64,000 nt of DNA from Putridiphycobacter sp045107045 (lineage in GTDB: Bacteria; Bacteroidota; Bacteroidia; Flavobacteriales_D; Crocinitomicaceae): the NCBI GenBank assembly GCA_045107045.1, contig JBGCFR010000007.1, positions 26,359 to 90,358 on the forward strand, given 5' to 3'. Below, piece by piece: positions 1-9,850 of the stretch. A program made the translations under genes and the position numbers. Under the pieces are notes generated by a model. The model was not told the origin of the DNA and made no database searches. It was given only the letters and a program-made list of their open reading frames with translations. Each line of letters starts with the position of its first letter. Within the stretch, counting starts at the first letter, position 1.

Positions 1-61
1 AGATGCTTTAAGAAATGAAATGCCTGCACTTTGGTGGAAGACATATCAGAAATTAATCTAA
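1..61 (+). CDS. C-terminal tail of an unidentified protein (partial)
   Basis: Reading from base 2, the frame is open from the window edge and ends with TAA at 59-61, giving a tail that ends PALWWKTYQKLI. The rest of the gene lies upstream of the window. The tail is too short to assign to a family. It could belong to the same transcription unit as the following T9SS genes or simply precede them. The 114 bases to the next start codon hold A- and T-runs and no hairpin that I can see. Confidence 0.5.
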   Translation, partial: DALRNEMPALWWKTYQKLI

Positions 62-175
62 TTAAAAGTCTACAGAGAAAAACTTACATTTCTTAAAAAA
101 AAAAACGTATTTTTAAAAAAATATATTTACTTTAGCCACCGCATGAACTGTTTTTCATGCACAAAAGTTTTTTTT

Positions 176-1180
176 ATGAAGAAGATTTTACTACTAAGTA
201 CTTGTTTACTAGCTGTTAATTTGTCGTTTGGACAGAGTGATAAAAATTTCACTCATTATATGTCAGATCAAATTTCGTTTAACCCTGCTGCCACAGGTTT
301 TAGAGGTTATTGCGGAACCTTACTATATAGAAATCAGTGGATGGGAGTTGATGGTGCACCTTCAACATTCCTGTTTAATGGTCAGGCTAACATAGAAGAT
401 GCAGGTATGGGAGTTGGTATTTCTTTTATGAGTGATCGTATTGGTTTTCAAGTAGAGAATGATTTTAAAGTAACTGCTGCTAAGCATTTTAATATAGTTG
501 GTGCTGGGTATTTTAGTGTTGGTTTAGGTGTTGGAATCATTAATAGTGGTTTTATTCCAGCATGGGTAACTCCAGATGGTGGTTTGTTTGACGGAGGAAG
601 TAGCCCAGTTGATCCAGATCTTCCAGGAGCTGTATTTCAGTCAAAATTGGATATTAACGCCGGTTTATTTTGGAGAGGCGAGGGTGATAAGTATTATATT
701 GGTTTATCAAGTACTCATTTGACACAGCCTTTATTGGAGAAAGTGAATTTTGAAAAAAGACGCCACCTGTATGCCACTGGTGGAATGAAGATAGATTATT
801 CTATGTGGAGTGCATTAGGTTCAAATCTTACTTTGAAACCATCATTTTTAGTGATTTCAGATTTAACAACTTCAAATATTGAATTCACCGCATTAGTAGA
901 TTATAAGTTTATTCCAGATGCTTCTGTATATGGTGGTGTCGCTTGGAGAAGAGAGGCAATTGCTGTATTGTTAGGTTTGTCGAAGGAAGTGTCAAATCAA
1001 GATAATGAAGGTTTACTCAAGGGGTCACCTGATGTGTTGAACTTTGGATTGGCTTACGATATTAACACAACTAGCTTTAATAAAGCAAGTAATGGGTCTC
1101 TAGAGATTTGGGCAAACTATTGCATTTTCCCTAAAGATAAGTCTGTGTCAAGACATGGAAATCCATTCATTTTGCAATAA
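176..1180 (+). CDS. PorP/SprF family type IX secretion outer-membrane protein
   Basis: This is predicted to be an outer-membrane beta-barrel of the PorP/SprF family, which links the T9SS machinery or its adhesin cargo to the outer membrane. I chose the ATG at 176 because it gives a clean signal peptide (MKKILLLSTCLLAVNLSFGQ); the in-frame ATG at 143 would add eleven cysteine- and phenylalanine-rich residues before it. The mature protein opens with the family's typical 'HYMSDQISFNPAATGFRG' region, in which an N-P-A-A/G motif follows an aromatic stretch. Length (about 334 residues) fits the family. It lies directly upstream of gldK in the same orientation, the arrangement known as porPKLMN in Porphyromonas. 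Many paralogues exist in Bacteroidota, so position more than sequence supports a core T9SS role. Confidence 0.9.
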   Translation: MKKILLLSTCLLAVNLSFGQSDKNFTHYMSDQISFNPAATGFRGYCGTLLYRNQWMGVDGAPSTFLFNGQANIEDAGMGVGISFMSDRIGFQVENDFKVTAAKHFNIVGAGYFSVGLGVGIINSGFIPAWVTPDGGLFDGGSSPVDPDLPGAVFQSKLDINAGLFWRGEGDKYYIGLSSTHLTQPLLEKVNFEKRRHLYATGGMKIDYSMWSALGSNLTLKPSFLVISDLTTSNIEFTALVDYKFIPDASVYGGVAWRREAIAVLLGLSKEVSNQDNEGLLKGSPDVLNFGLAYDINTTSFNKASNGSLEIWANYCIFPKDKSVSRHGNPFILQ

Positions 1181-1271
1181 GCGAAAATTTAATTGTAACT
1201 AAAAAACTAAAATTTCGTTTATAGTCTGTACAACCAACCCTTATATAGATGGTCGAAATAAAATTGGTAGC

Positions 1272-2888
1272 ATGAAAAAAATATTTTTTGGAATAATAAT
1301 GATGATGTTAGTTCTGGTGGGATGCGATCCTGGTACTGGAGACTTAACAGGAGTGCAGGGAAGAAGATTGTTCTATCCAACTGTTCCTTATGGGATGGTG
1401 TATGTTCCTAATGGTTCATTTACTATGGGGCAAAGTGATGAAGATGTGCCTTTTTTACATCAGTCACGTTCTAAGGTAGCTTCTATTTTTGCATTTTATA
1501 TTGATAATACAGAAATAACTAATAATGAATATCGTGAATTTGTAGAATGGGTTAAGGATTCTATGATGCTTGAGATGGTTTATGAAAAAGCACCTAACTT
1601 AAATGTTGATGGTCTTGTCATTAAAGATGAAATTTCAGACGAAGCATTAGGAGACATGTTGTCTCATCAAGATGTTTATTTTAATGAAGAAGAATCGGAA
1701 TGGAAAGTTTGGGCAGATGAATTTGATCAAGCTGATCCGTACTTTAGAGATAATTTTTCATTAAGTTGGGAAACCAAAGGTATTTCTGATTACCAAATTC
1801 TTCCTTTGATTTCTGATTTGTATTTAAAGCCAAATGAAAGATGGAATAGACGAAAACAAATTGATGTTCGTCAATTAAATTATAAATACTATTGGGTTGA
1901 CTTTAGAGAGGCATCATCAAGAGGAGAAGTTAATGTTAAAAGGAACGGATATAAACCGGAAAGTGGCGGATCTCAAGGAGAACCTACTAATAAGTCTTTA
2001 AGCCCTCAGCATAGGGAGTTAAATTCTCCTTCTACTAATTTTATTGGAGATCCAGTTGGATTGGATGAGGACTTAGGATGGTTTAATACCAAAGGTGAGA
2101 ATAACGCTATTAGAGGTCATAGCGACAGAGGTCGATTTATTATTGAAGAACAAATTAGAGTATATCCTGACACCTTATGTTGGATTAGAGATTTTACTTA
2201 TTCTTTTAATGACCCAATGGTAAATATGTATTTTTGGCATATTGCATATGATAACTATCCAGTTGTAGGGGTTACATGGAAACAAGCAAAGGCTTTTTCT
2301 CATTGGAGAACTGAAAAATTAAACTCTTGGTTGACTAAGCAAGGAATGACATGGGTTCAAGATTTTAGACTGCCAACTGAGGCTGAATGGGAATATGCGT
2401 CAAGAGGAGATTTAAAACAAAGTCCTTATCCTTGGGGTGGACCTTATATTAGAAACTCAAATGGTTGTATGCTTGCTAACTTTAAACCAATGAGAGGTAG
2501 ATATGTAGATGATGGTGGTTTTTATCCAGTAAAGGCATTTTCTTATAACCCTAATGGTTATGGATTATATTGCATGGCAGGAAATGTTGCTGAATGGACA
2601 GAAACAGCTTATGATGAATCAGTATATGAATTTTCTAATGATATGAATCCAGATTATAGATATACAGCATTAGATTGGGATCCGCCAACATTAAAACGAA
2701 AAGTTATTAGAGGAGGATCATGGAAAGATATAGGGTATTATTTGCAAAATGGTACAAGGACTTACGAATTTCAGGATACAACCAAATCTTATATCGGCTT
2801 CAGATGTGTTCAAACGCATATTGGTAGAGGTGGAAAAGATTTTGATAAAGAAGGTGGAGAAGGCTTAAAATCTGATATCGAATTATAA
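1272..2888 (+). CDS. gldK: Gliding motility / T9SS lipoprotein GldK
   Basis: GldK (PorK) is an outer-membrane lipoprotein that forms the periplasmic ring of the type IX secretion system with GldN. The N-terminus is a lipoprotein signal (hydrophobic run then LVGC, Cys18). The body is a formylglycine-generating-enzyme-like (sulfatase-modifying factor) fold: YGMVYVPNGSFTMG near residue 40, NTEITNNEYREF near 85, LPTEAEWEYASRG near 367, GNVAEW near 438, RGGSW near 480 and GFRC near 510. At 538 residues it seems longer than the roughly 460-residue Flavobacterium protein as I recall it. Much of the excess looks like a Gly/Ser/Asn-rich insert around residues 215-290, plus a Gly/Asp-rich tail. It is second in the porP-gldKLMN cluster. 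Confidence 0.96.
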   Translation: MKKIFFGIIMMMLVLVGCDPGTGDLTGVQGRRLFYPTVPYGMVYVPNGSFTMGQSDEDVPFLHQSRSKVASIFAFYIDNTEITNNEYREFVEWVKDSMMLEMVYEKAPNLNVDGLVIKDEISDEALGDMLSHQDVYFNEEESEWKVWADEFDQADPYFRDNFSLSWETKGISDYQILPLISDLYLKPNERWNRRKQIDVRQLNYKYYWVDFREASSRGEVNVKRNGYKPESGGSQGEPTNKSLSPQHRELNSPSTNFIGDPVGLDEDLGWFNTKGENNAIRGHSDRGRFIIEEQIRVYPDTLCWIRDFTYSFNDPMVNMYFWHIAYDNYPVVGVTWKQAKAFSHWRTEKLNSWLTKQGMTWVQDFRLPTEAEWEYASRGDLKQSPYPWGGPYIRNSNGCMLANFKPMRGRYVDDGGFYPVKAFSYNPNGYGLYCMAGNVAEWTETAYDESVYEFSNDMNPDYRYTALDWDPPTLKRKVIRGGSWKDIGYYLQNGTRTYEFQDTTKSYIGFRCVQTHIGRGGKDFDKEGGEGLKSDIEL

Positions 2889-2934
2889 ATAACATAACCA
2901 AAAACAAAAGTTAAACTAAAAAACAAGGAAAATT

Positions 2935-3771
2935 ATGAAACCAGGAAGTAAGAAATGGAAAAATTTTATGGCAAAGTTGTACGGTATTGGTGCAGCGATT
3001 GTAATTGTTGGAGCAATGTTTAAAATTATGCACTGGCCATTTGCAGGTGCCATGTTAGTAGTTGGATTATCAACAGAAGCCGTAATTTTCCTCTTTTCTG
3101 CATTTGAACCATTGCATGAAGATCCTAATTGGGAATTAGTTTATCCTGAATTAGCTTTGGCACATGATGAAGAATTTGATGTTCATGCTTATATTTCCGA
3201 AAAAGGCGTTTCCGGCGGTGTAATGGCTTCTGGTAGCTCAAATACTGGTATAACAGAACAATTTGATAATTTATTAGAGGAAGCTAAAATAGATGCTGAA
3301 CTACTAAATCGTTTAGGTGATGGTATTAGAACTTTAAGTGAAAATGCAGAAGGTTTAAAAGCTGTTTCTGGAGCTGCTGTAGCAACTGATAATTATGTAG
3401 CAAGTCTTGAAGAAGCTAGTGGACAAGTAAAATCTTTATCTGGTACTTATGAAAAAGCATCAGAGTCTATTCTAGGAATGACGGCTGGAGCAGAAGACGG
3501 CGAATCGTTTGGAGAACAAATGCAAAAAGTATCAACTAATTTATCTGCATTAAATAGTGTTTATGAATTGCAATTAAAAGGTTCTTCTGCACATTTAGAA
3601 GCTACTGACAAATTCCAAGGTCAAGTTTTAGAAATGATGTCTAATCTTAGTGATTCTGTTGAAGATACTAAGCGTTATAAAGATAATATGGCAATGCTTT
3701 CTCAAAATTTAACAGATTTAAACCAAGTTTATGGAAATATGTTAAAGGCCATGTCAATTTCAAGAGACTAA
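2935..3771 (+). CDS. gldL: T9SS motor protein GldL
   Basis: GldL is the inner-membrane motor subunit that, with GldM, uses the proton gradient to drive T9SS and gliding. Two transmembrane helices lie at about residues 15-29 and 37-57, joined by the conserved FKIMHWPF loop (His33). The second helix carries a buried glutamate (Glu48 in GLSTEAV), the position shown in Flavobacterium to be needed for proton flow. The rest, about 100-278, is a soluble cytoplasmic region predicted to be helical. An AAGGA-like sequence lies eight bases before the ATG, rare among the genes here. It sits 46 bases after gldK and 58 bases before gldM. Confidence 0.97.
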   Translation: MKPGSKKWKNFMAKLYGIGAAIVIVGAMFKIMHWPFAGAMLVVGLSTEAVIFLFSAFEPLHEDPNWELVYPELALAHDEEFDVHAYISEKGVSGGVMASGSSNTGITEQFDNLLEEAKIDAELLNRLGDGIRTLSENAEGLKAVSGAAVATDNYVASLEEASGQVKSLSGTYEKASESILGMTAGAEDGESFGEQMQKVSTNLSALNSVYELQLKGSSAHLEATDKFQGQVLEMMSNLSDSVEDTKRYKDNMAMLSQNLTDLNQVYGNMLKAMSISRD

Positions 3772-3829
3772 TTATAGTTGATTGAAAGATGATTGTTTTA
3801 ATTAAAAAAATTTAAACTAATTAAAGAAA

Positions 3830-5563
<1,734 letters not shown>

Positions 5564-5572
5564 TTTTATTAA

Positions 5573-6595
5573 ATGAAGAGAGAGATGAAAAAATTAAGTA
5601 TTTTACTAGTAGTTTGTCTGTTGAGTGCATTTGTTAATGCACAACCAGATGATGTGAGAGGGCCAATTTCATATCCAGCGCCTGGAGTAATGGATGGTGT
5701 GTATATGGAGTCTAATATTCCAACAAAAAAGGTTGTACCCTACGAGTTTGTTCGTGAGGCAGACGTTATTTGGAGTAAAAAGATTTGGCAAGTGATTGAT
5801 TTAAGAGAAAAATTTAATCATCCACTATATTATCCTTTAGATGATATTGAAGAGGGAATGTGGAAGAAAAACACCACAAGATGGAGTTTATGGACTATTA
5901 TTCGTCACCATGTAATGACAGGAGAATTAACATTATACTCTCCTTTTAATCCTGATTGGGAAATGTGGAAAGACGGTGATTTATTCAAGTATCCTGTTTC
6001 TCCAAATACAGCGGGAGGAAACTATTATAATGACAAAGATTTTAGAGAAAGAATGTTTGTTTATATTGGTACTGAAAAAATTGATCCCTTTGCATCACCA
6101 TTGAAGAGTTTAGAGTATCCAGATGAGGATAGTTTAAGAATGGGAGATGACGGTTTTATGGAAGCAGTTTATCCTCCAAGTGATACAGCATGGTACAAGT
6201 CTGCTGATATTGTTCAGTATAAAATTAAGGAGCAAGTATTCTTTGATAAGGAACGATCAGTAAAGGAAACTAGAATTTTGGGGATTGCACCAATGGTTTA
6301 TGCAAGAGATAACAATGGTAACATTACAGGTTTTCGTGAGTTATTTTGGTTGTATTTCCCTCAATGCCGTTATGTTTTCCAAAACTTCTTTGTACAAAGC
6401 TCTCAGAATGATGCGCAAAGAATGTCATTTGATGATTTATTTTGGAAAAGAAAGTTTACCTCATACATTGTGAAAGAGTCTAACCTGTATGATAGAGATA
6501 TCGATACTTATAAGGCAGGAGTTGATGCACTTTTAGAGTCTGAAAAGATCAAGGCTGATATTTTTGAATTTGAACATGATCTATGGAGCTTTTAA
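5573..6595 (+). CDS. gldN: T9SS ring protein GldN
   Basis: GldN (PorN) is a periplasmic protein that pairs with the lipoprotein GldK to make the T9SS ring. The N-terminus has a signal peptide ending near NAQ (about residue 24). The core shows family features such as KKIWQVIDLREKFNHPLYYP and the FWLYFPQCRYVF stretch. Translation may start at 5573 or at an in-frame ATG at 5585, giving MKKLSILLV, which makes a more ordinary signal peptide. It is last in the cluster and is followed 23 bases later by a strong hairpin terminator, so the operon ends here. Confidence 0.95.
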   Translation: MKREMKKLSILLVVCLLSAFVNAQPDDVRGPISYPAPGVMDGVYMESNIPTKKVVPYEFVREADVIWSKKIWQVIDLREKFNHPLYYPLDDIEEGMWKKNTTRWSLWTIIRHHVMTGELTLYSPFNPDWEMWKDGDLFKYPVSPNTAGGNYYNDKDFRERMFVYIGTEKIDPFASPLKSLEYPDEDSLRMGDDGFMEAVYPPSDTAWYKSADIVQYKIKEQVFFDKERSVKETRILGIAPMVYARDNNGNITGFRELFWLYFPQCRYVFQNFFVQSSQNDAQRMSFDDLFWKRKFTSYIVKESNLYDRDIDTYKAGVDALLESEKIKADIFEFEHDLWSF

Positions 6596-6617
6596 GCTAA
6601 ATAATAATAGAATTACT

Positions 6618-6656
6618 AACGGGAAGTCAGTCAATGACTTCCCGTTTTTGTTTTTT
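6618..6656 (+). terminator. Rho-independent terminator of the gldKLMN operon
   Basis: A perfect 12-bp stem (AACGGGAAGTCA at 6618-6629 pairing with 6635-6646) with a five-base loop is followed by a T-rich tract (TTTGTTTTTT). It follows the gldN stop and precedes a new promoter box at 6662, as expected for the end of the T9SS transcript. Confidence 0.93.
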
Positions 6657-6661
6657 ATACT

Positions 6662-6669
6662 TATTTTTG
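6662..6669 (+). promoter_or_regulatory. TAnnTTTG box of the ABC-F gene
   Basis: TATTTTTG matches the Bacteroidota -7 consensus TAnnTTTG. It lies just after the gld terminator and 14 bases before the ATG at 6684. No well-spaced upstream TTTG is seen, since the terminator occupies that position. Confidence 0.6.
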
Positions 6670-6683
6670 CATAAATTTTCACA

Positions 6684-8624
6684 ATGATTCGACTTAATAA
6701 CCTTTCTTATCACCTGCCGCAAGGCTACTTGTACAAGAACATTTCTATGTTTATTGATAAAGGACATAAGATAGGATTAACTGGCAAGAATGGTGCTGGA
6801 AAGTCTACCTTATTAAGGTTAATCGCGGGTGAAATTACCCCTACGGAAGGAAACGTTGTTAAAGACAAAGATCTTAATATTGGATATTTAACTCAAGACA
6901 TAGTCATTCAGAAAAATATTAGTGTAAGATCCTATATTGAAAAATCAAACGAAAGCATCACTAATTTGCAGTCTAGACTTGAGCATGTTAATGAAAGTCT
7001 TGTGTCAAGATCTGATTATGAATCAGATGAGTATATGAGCTTAATCAATGAGGTAACTGAGATAAATGACCAGCTAACAGTTTTAGATGCTCACCAATTT
7101 GCCGAAAAAATTGAATCAGTATTGAAAGGACTTGGTTTTAAAACTAGTGAATTTGATAATGATCTTGGACAGTTTAGTGGAGGATGGCAAATGCGTGCTG
7201 AATTGGCTAAACTATTAGTAAATAATCCAGATGTCTTATTGATTGATGAGCCAACGAATCACCTAGATATTGTTTCAATTCAGTGGTTAGAAGATTATTT
7301 AAAGAATTATAAGGGTGGCTTGGTTCTAATTTCTCATGATAAACGTTTTCTTGATAATGTTACTAATAGAACTATTGAAGTTGCCAATCAAAAATTGTAT
7401 GATTACAAATGTAATTACTCCAAATATTTAGTTTTGCATGCTGAGGAATTGGAACGAGTTATGCAAACTAAAAAAAATCAAGATAAAGAAATAGAAAGAA
7501 CGCAAGCATTAATTAATAAATACAGAGCGAAAGCGAATAAAGCTGCCTTTGCTCAAAGTTTAATAAAAAAACTTGATAAAATGGATGTCATTGAAGTTGA
7601 CTCAATTGATAGGGCAGCTTTTAATATTAAATTTCCAGTAACTCAAGCATCTGGTAAAATTGTCATGGAGTTGGAGAAAGTTTCTAAATCGTTTGGAACC
7701 AAAGAAATCTTTAAAAATGTTGATTTACTATTAGCAAGAAATGAAAAGATAGCGCTTTTAGGGCCAAATGGAGTCGGTAAGTCAACTTTATTAAAGGCAA
7801 TTACAAAGGAATTGTCATATGAGGGAAATTTAACCTTTGGACATAATGTGAAAATTGGATATTTTGCCCAAGATTCGGCAGAAAAATTAGACCCTAGTAA
7901 AACGGTTTTTCAAATAATTGATGATATAGCTGAAGGAGACAAAAGAAAAGATATTAGAGCTACGCTAGGTGCTTTTTTATTTGGTGGTGATGATATAGAT
8001 AAGAAAGTAAGTGTTTTGTCTGGAGGAGAGAGAACAAGGTTAGCTATATGTAAGTTATTATTTTATGACTTTAATTTTTTGATTCTTGATGAGCCAACAA
8101 ATCACTTAGATTTAAATTCGAAAGAGATTCTTAAAGATGCACTTAAGGCATATGAAGGAACGTTACTTTTAGTATCTCATGATCGTGACTTTTTGGACGG
8201 GTTGAGTAATAAGATTTGGGAAATAAAAGATTATCAGTTAAAAACGCACCTTTTTGGAGTAAATGAATTTCTTACGCGTATAGGTGAAGAAACTTATGAC
8301 AATTTAGATAAAAAGTTGATAGAGGAAAAGAAATTAGGATTGATAGATCAAGATGGCGACCCAGAAAATAAAATAAAGCCTTCAAAAGAAAGTCAACAAG
8401 AAATAAAAAAAATTGAGACAAAAATTAAAAATTCGGAACGAAAAATCACTGATTTGGAAAAGGGATTAAGTGAGAAACTTGAACTTTTGGAGCAAACTGA
8501 TTTTAATGATGCAGGGTTATATGAAAAAGCACTTAAAGATTATGAAATGGCCGAACAGTCATTAAATATTGAAGTTGAAAAGTGGGAAGAACTTGAGCTA
8601 GAAAGAGAAGAGTTAATTAAATAG
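6684..8624 (+). CDS. ABC-F family ATP-binding protein (two NBDs)
   Basis: This is a soluble ATPase of the ABC-F group, proteins that act on ribosomes rather than as transporters. It has two nucleotide-binding domains: Walker A GKNGAGKST at residues 34-42 with signature FSGGWQMR and Walker B LLIDEPTNHLD; and Walker A GPNGVGKST at 360-368 with signature LSGGERTR and LILDEPTNHLD. A linker between the domains is rich in charged residues, as in the P-site tRNA interaction motif. The C-terminal 100 residues form a Lys/Glu-rich coiled coil. No transmembrane segment is present. Whether it is a translation factor of the EttA/Uup/YheS type or a resistance protein cannot be told; ubiquity in Bacteroidota favours housekeeping. 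Its last eight bases overlap the convergent acyltransferase gene. Confidence 0.92.
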   Translation: MIRLNNLSYHLPQGYLYKNISMFIDKGHKIGLTGKNGAGKSTLLRLIAGEITPTEGNVVKDKDLNIGYLTQDIVIQKNISVRSYIEKSNESITNLQSRLEHVNESLVSRSDYESDEYMSLINEVTEINDQLTVLDAHQFAEKIESVLKGLGFKTSEFDNDLGQFSGGWQMRAELAKLLVNNPDVLLIDEPTNHLDIVSIQWLEDYLKNYKGGLVLISHDKRFLDNVTNRTIEVANQKLYDYKCNYSKYLVLHAEELERVMQTKKNQDKEIERTQALINKYRAKANKAAFAQSLIKKLDKMDVIEVDSIDRAAFNIKFPVTQASGKIVMELEKVSKSFGTKEIFKNVDLLLARNEKIALLGPNGVGKSTLLKAITKELSYEGNLTFGHNVKIGYFAQDSAEKLDPSKTVFQIIDDIAEGDKRKDIRATLGAFLFGGDDIDKKVSVLSGGERTRLAICKLLFYDFNFLILDEPTNHLDLNSKEILKDALKAYEGTLLLVSHDRDFLDGLSNKIWEIKDYQLKTHLFGVNEFLTRIGEETYDNLDKKLIEEKKLGLIDQDGDPENKIKPSKESQQEIKKIETKIKNSERKITDLEKGLSEKLELLEQTDFNDAGLYEKALKDYEMAEQSLNIEVEKWEELELEREELIK

Positions 8625-9729
8625 GTCGGAGTTCCTTTCTAATTTCACTAAAAAATCGATCAATATAGTGATGATAGAAATAACTAATTACCCACGTGGA
8701 AAAAAAGCAAACAACTGGAAATACTAGCATGGAAACATTTGAGTTAAGGCTAATTTCCGTGGATTCTAAAGCAATAAGAATTATAACTGAAATAATTGGC
8801 GCAAAAAGTATAAATGAATAGCTAAGATTGCCTAATTGTATTGTAAATTGACTATTTCTCATCTTAAATAATGAATGTTTAGCAAAGGTTTGTTCAAAAA
8901 TGTAAAAGCTGAATATTAAACACGAGTATAATTTCGTCAATAAGGATATCAAGGATGAGTCAGACACTATATATACTAATAGTGCTATGGAAATACCGCT
9001 AAAATATATAAAGCCAATAACTGATGATGACGTTGTTTTAATAACATTAATAATTGAAGAATTACCCCTCACTAAAATTGCGGTAATAGCACCGATTCCA
9101 ATTTCATAAAAATAAAATGGAAGATACATGTAGGTAGAAAAAGAACTAATTGTATCAGCATATTTAAAGGTAATTCCTATAATGACGAATAAAATACTGA
9201 TGAACATAAGATATTTATTAAGGTATTTAAGTACAACACCCCAGATCAAATAATATTGGATTATAACGAAAATACCGTAAATAAAGTATAGGTAAATTAA
9301 TACTTCTCTTGTTAAGTTTTGATAAGAACTGGGGAGAAAGAAAAGATTGTAAAATTGATTTTCATCAGAAATTGGTGTCAAGTTTAAAAAGTAAATCAAT
9401 AAAGGGTGAACAACGAAATAAAAAATTAAAGCCAAGCAAAGAGCTGGAAATAGCCTCAATCCCCTCCGGTAATAAAACTTCAATAAGCTAAATTTAGAGA
9501 AATACTTATATTCCCTTAAACCAAGAGCTGTTATTAAAAAACTACTAATAATTAAGAAAATACTAATCCCTGTATTTTTTAGTGTTGATGAAAATAAGAG
9601 TAGCTCCTTAGAAAAGTTTGACGAATTTTGAGTAGTTAAAATATAAGTGATTACATATGTAAATATACAAATCATCCCCACAAACCGCAATCCACTTAAA
9701 TCTTTATAAAAAAGTTTTCTAATTTTCAT
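8617..9729 (-). CDS. Acyltransferase-3 family membrane protein, catalytic His missing
   Basis: This is a roughly ten-helix membrane protein resembling the OafA-type acyltransferase-3 family, which usually O-acetylates surface sugars. The N-terminal family signature is recognisable (KDLSGLRFVGMICIFTYV), as is the arginine-rich loop YYRRGLRLFPAL. The R-x10-H motif thought to be needed for acyl transfer is not intact: counting from the Arg of GLR, the position of the His holds Val, with Tyr just before it. Either it works differently or it has lost catalysis. It is transcribed alone, convergent with the ABC-F gene and divergent from lnt. Family assignment is fairly secure; substrate and activity are not known. 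Confidence 0.8.
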   Translation of the reverse strand: MKIRKLFYKDLSGLRFVGMICIFTYVITYILTTQNSSNFSKELLLFSSTLKNTGISIFLIISSFLITALGLREYKYFSKFSLLKFYYRRGLRLFPALCLALIFYFVVHPLLIYFLNLTPISDENQFYNLFFLPSSYQNLTREVLIYLYFIYGIFVIIQYYLIWGVVLKYLNKYLMFISILFVIIGITFKYADTISSFSTYMYLPFYFYEIGIGAITAILVRGNSSIINVIKTTSSSVIGFIYFSGISIALLVYIVSDSSLISLLTKLYSCLIFSFYIFEQTFAKHSLFKMRNSQFTIQLGNLSYSFILFAPIISVIILIALESTEISLNSNVSMLVFPVVCFFSTWVISYFYHHYIDRFFSEIRKELRPI

Positions 9730-9816
9730 ACTAAAATATTATTGCGGGAAACCAAATATAATCATTTTGTTCATTTATAAAAGGTTAGTGTAATCTATCC
9801 TTTTATTTGATGAAAC

Positions 9817-9846
9817 TTTGGCATTTGATTTTTCAAGTTATATTTG
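9817..9846 (+). promoter_or_regulatory. Complete Bacteroidota promoter of lnt, leaderless type
   Basis: TTTG at 9817-9820 and TATATTTG at 9839-9846, 18 bases apart, match the -33/-7 consensus. The ATG of lnt begins at 9851, only four bases after the box, so transcription should begin at or within the start codon. Confidence 0.75.
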
Positions 9847-9850
9847 CATT

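Noticed and set aside
1182..1220. Imperfect hairpin after the PorP/SprF gene
   Set aside because: The CGAAAATTT and AAAATTTCG arms pair only with a bulge and no clear T-tract follows; likely weak or meaningless, and the cluster probably continues into gldK.
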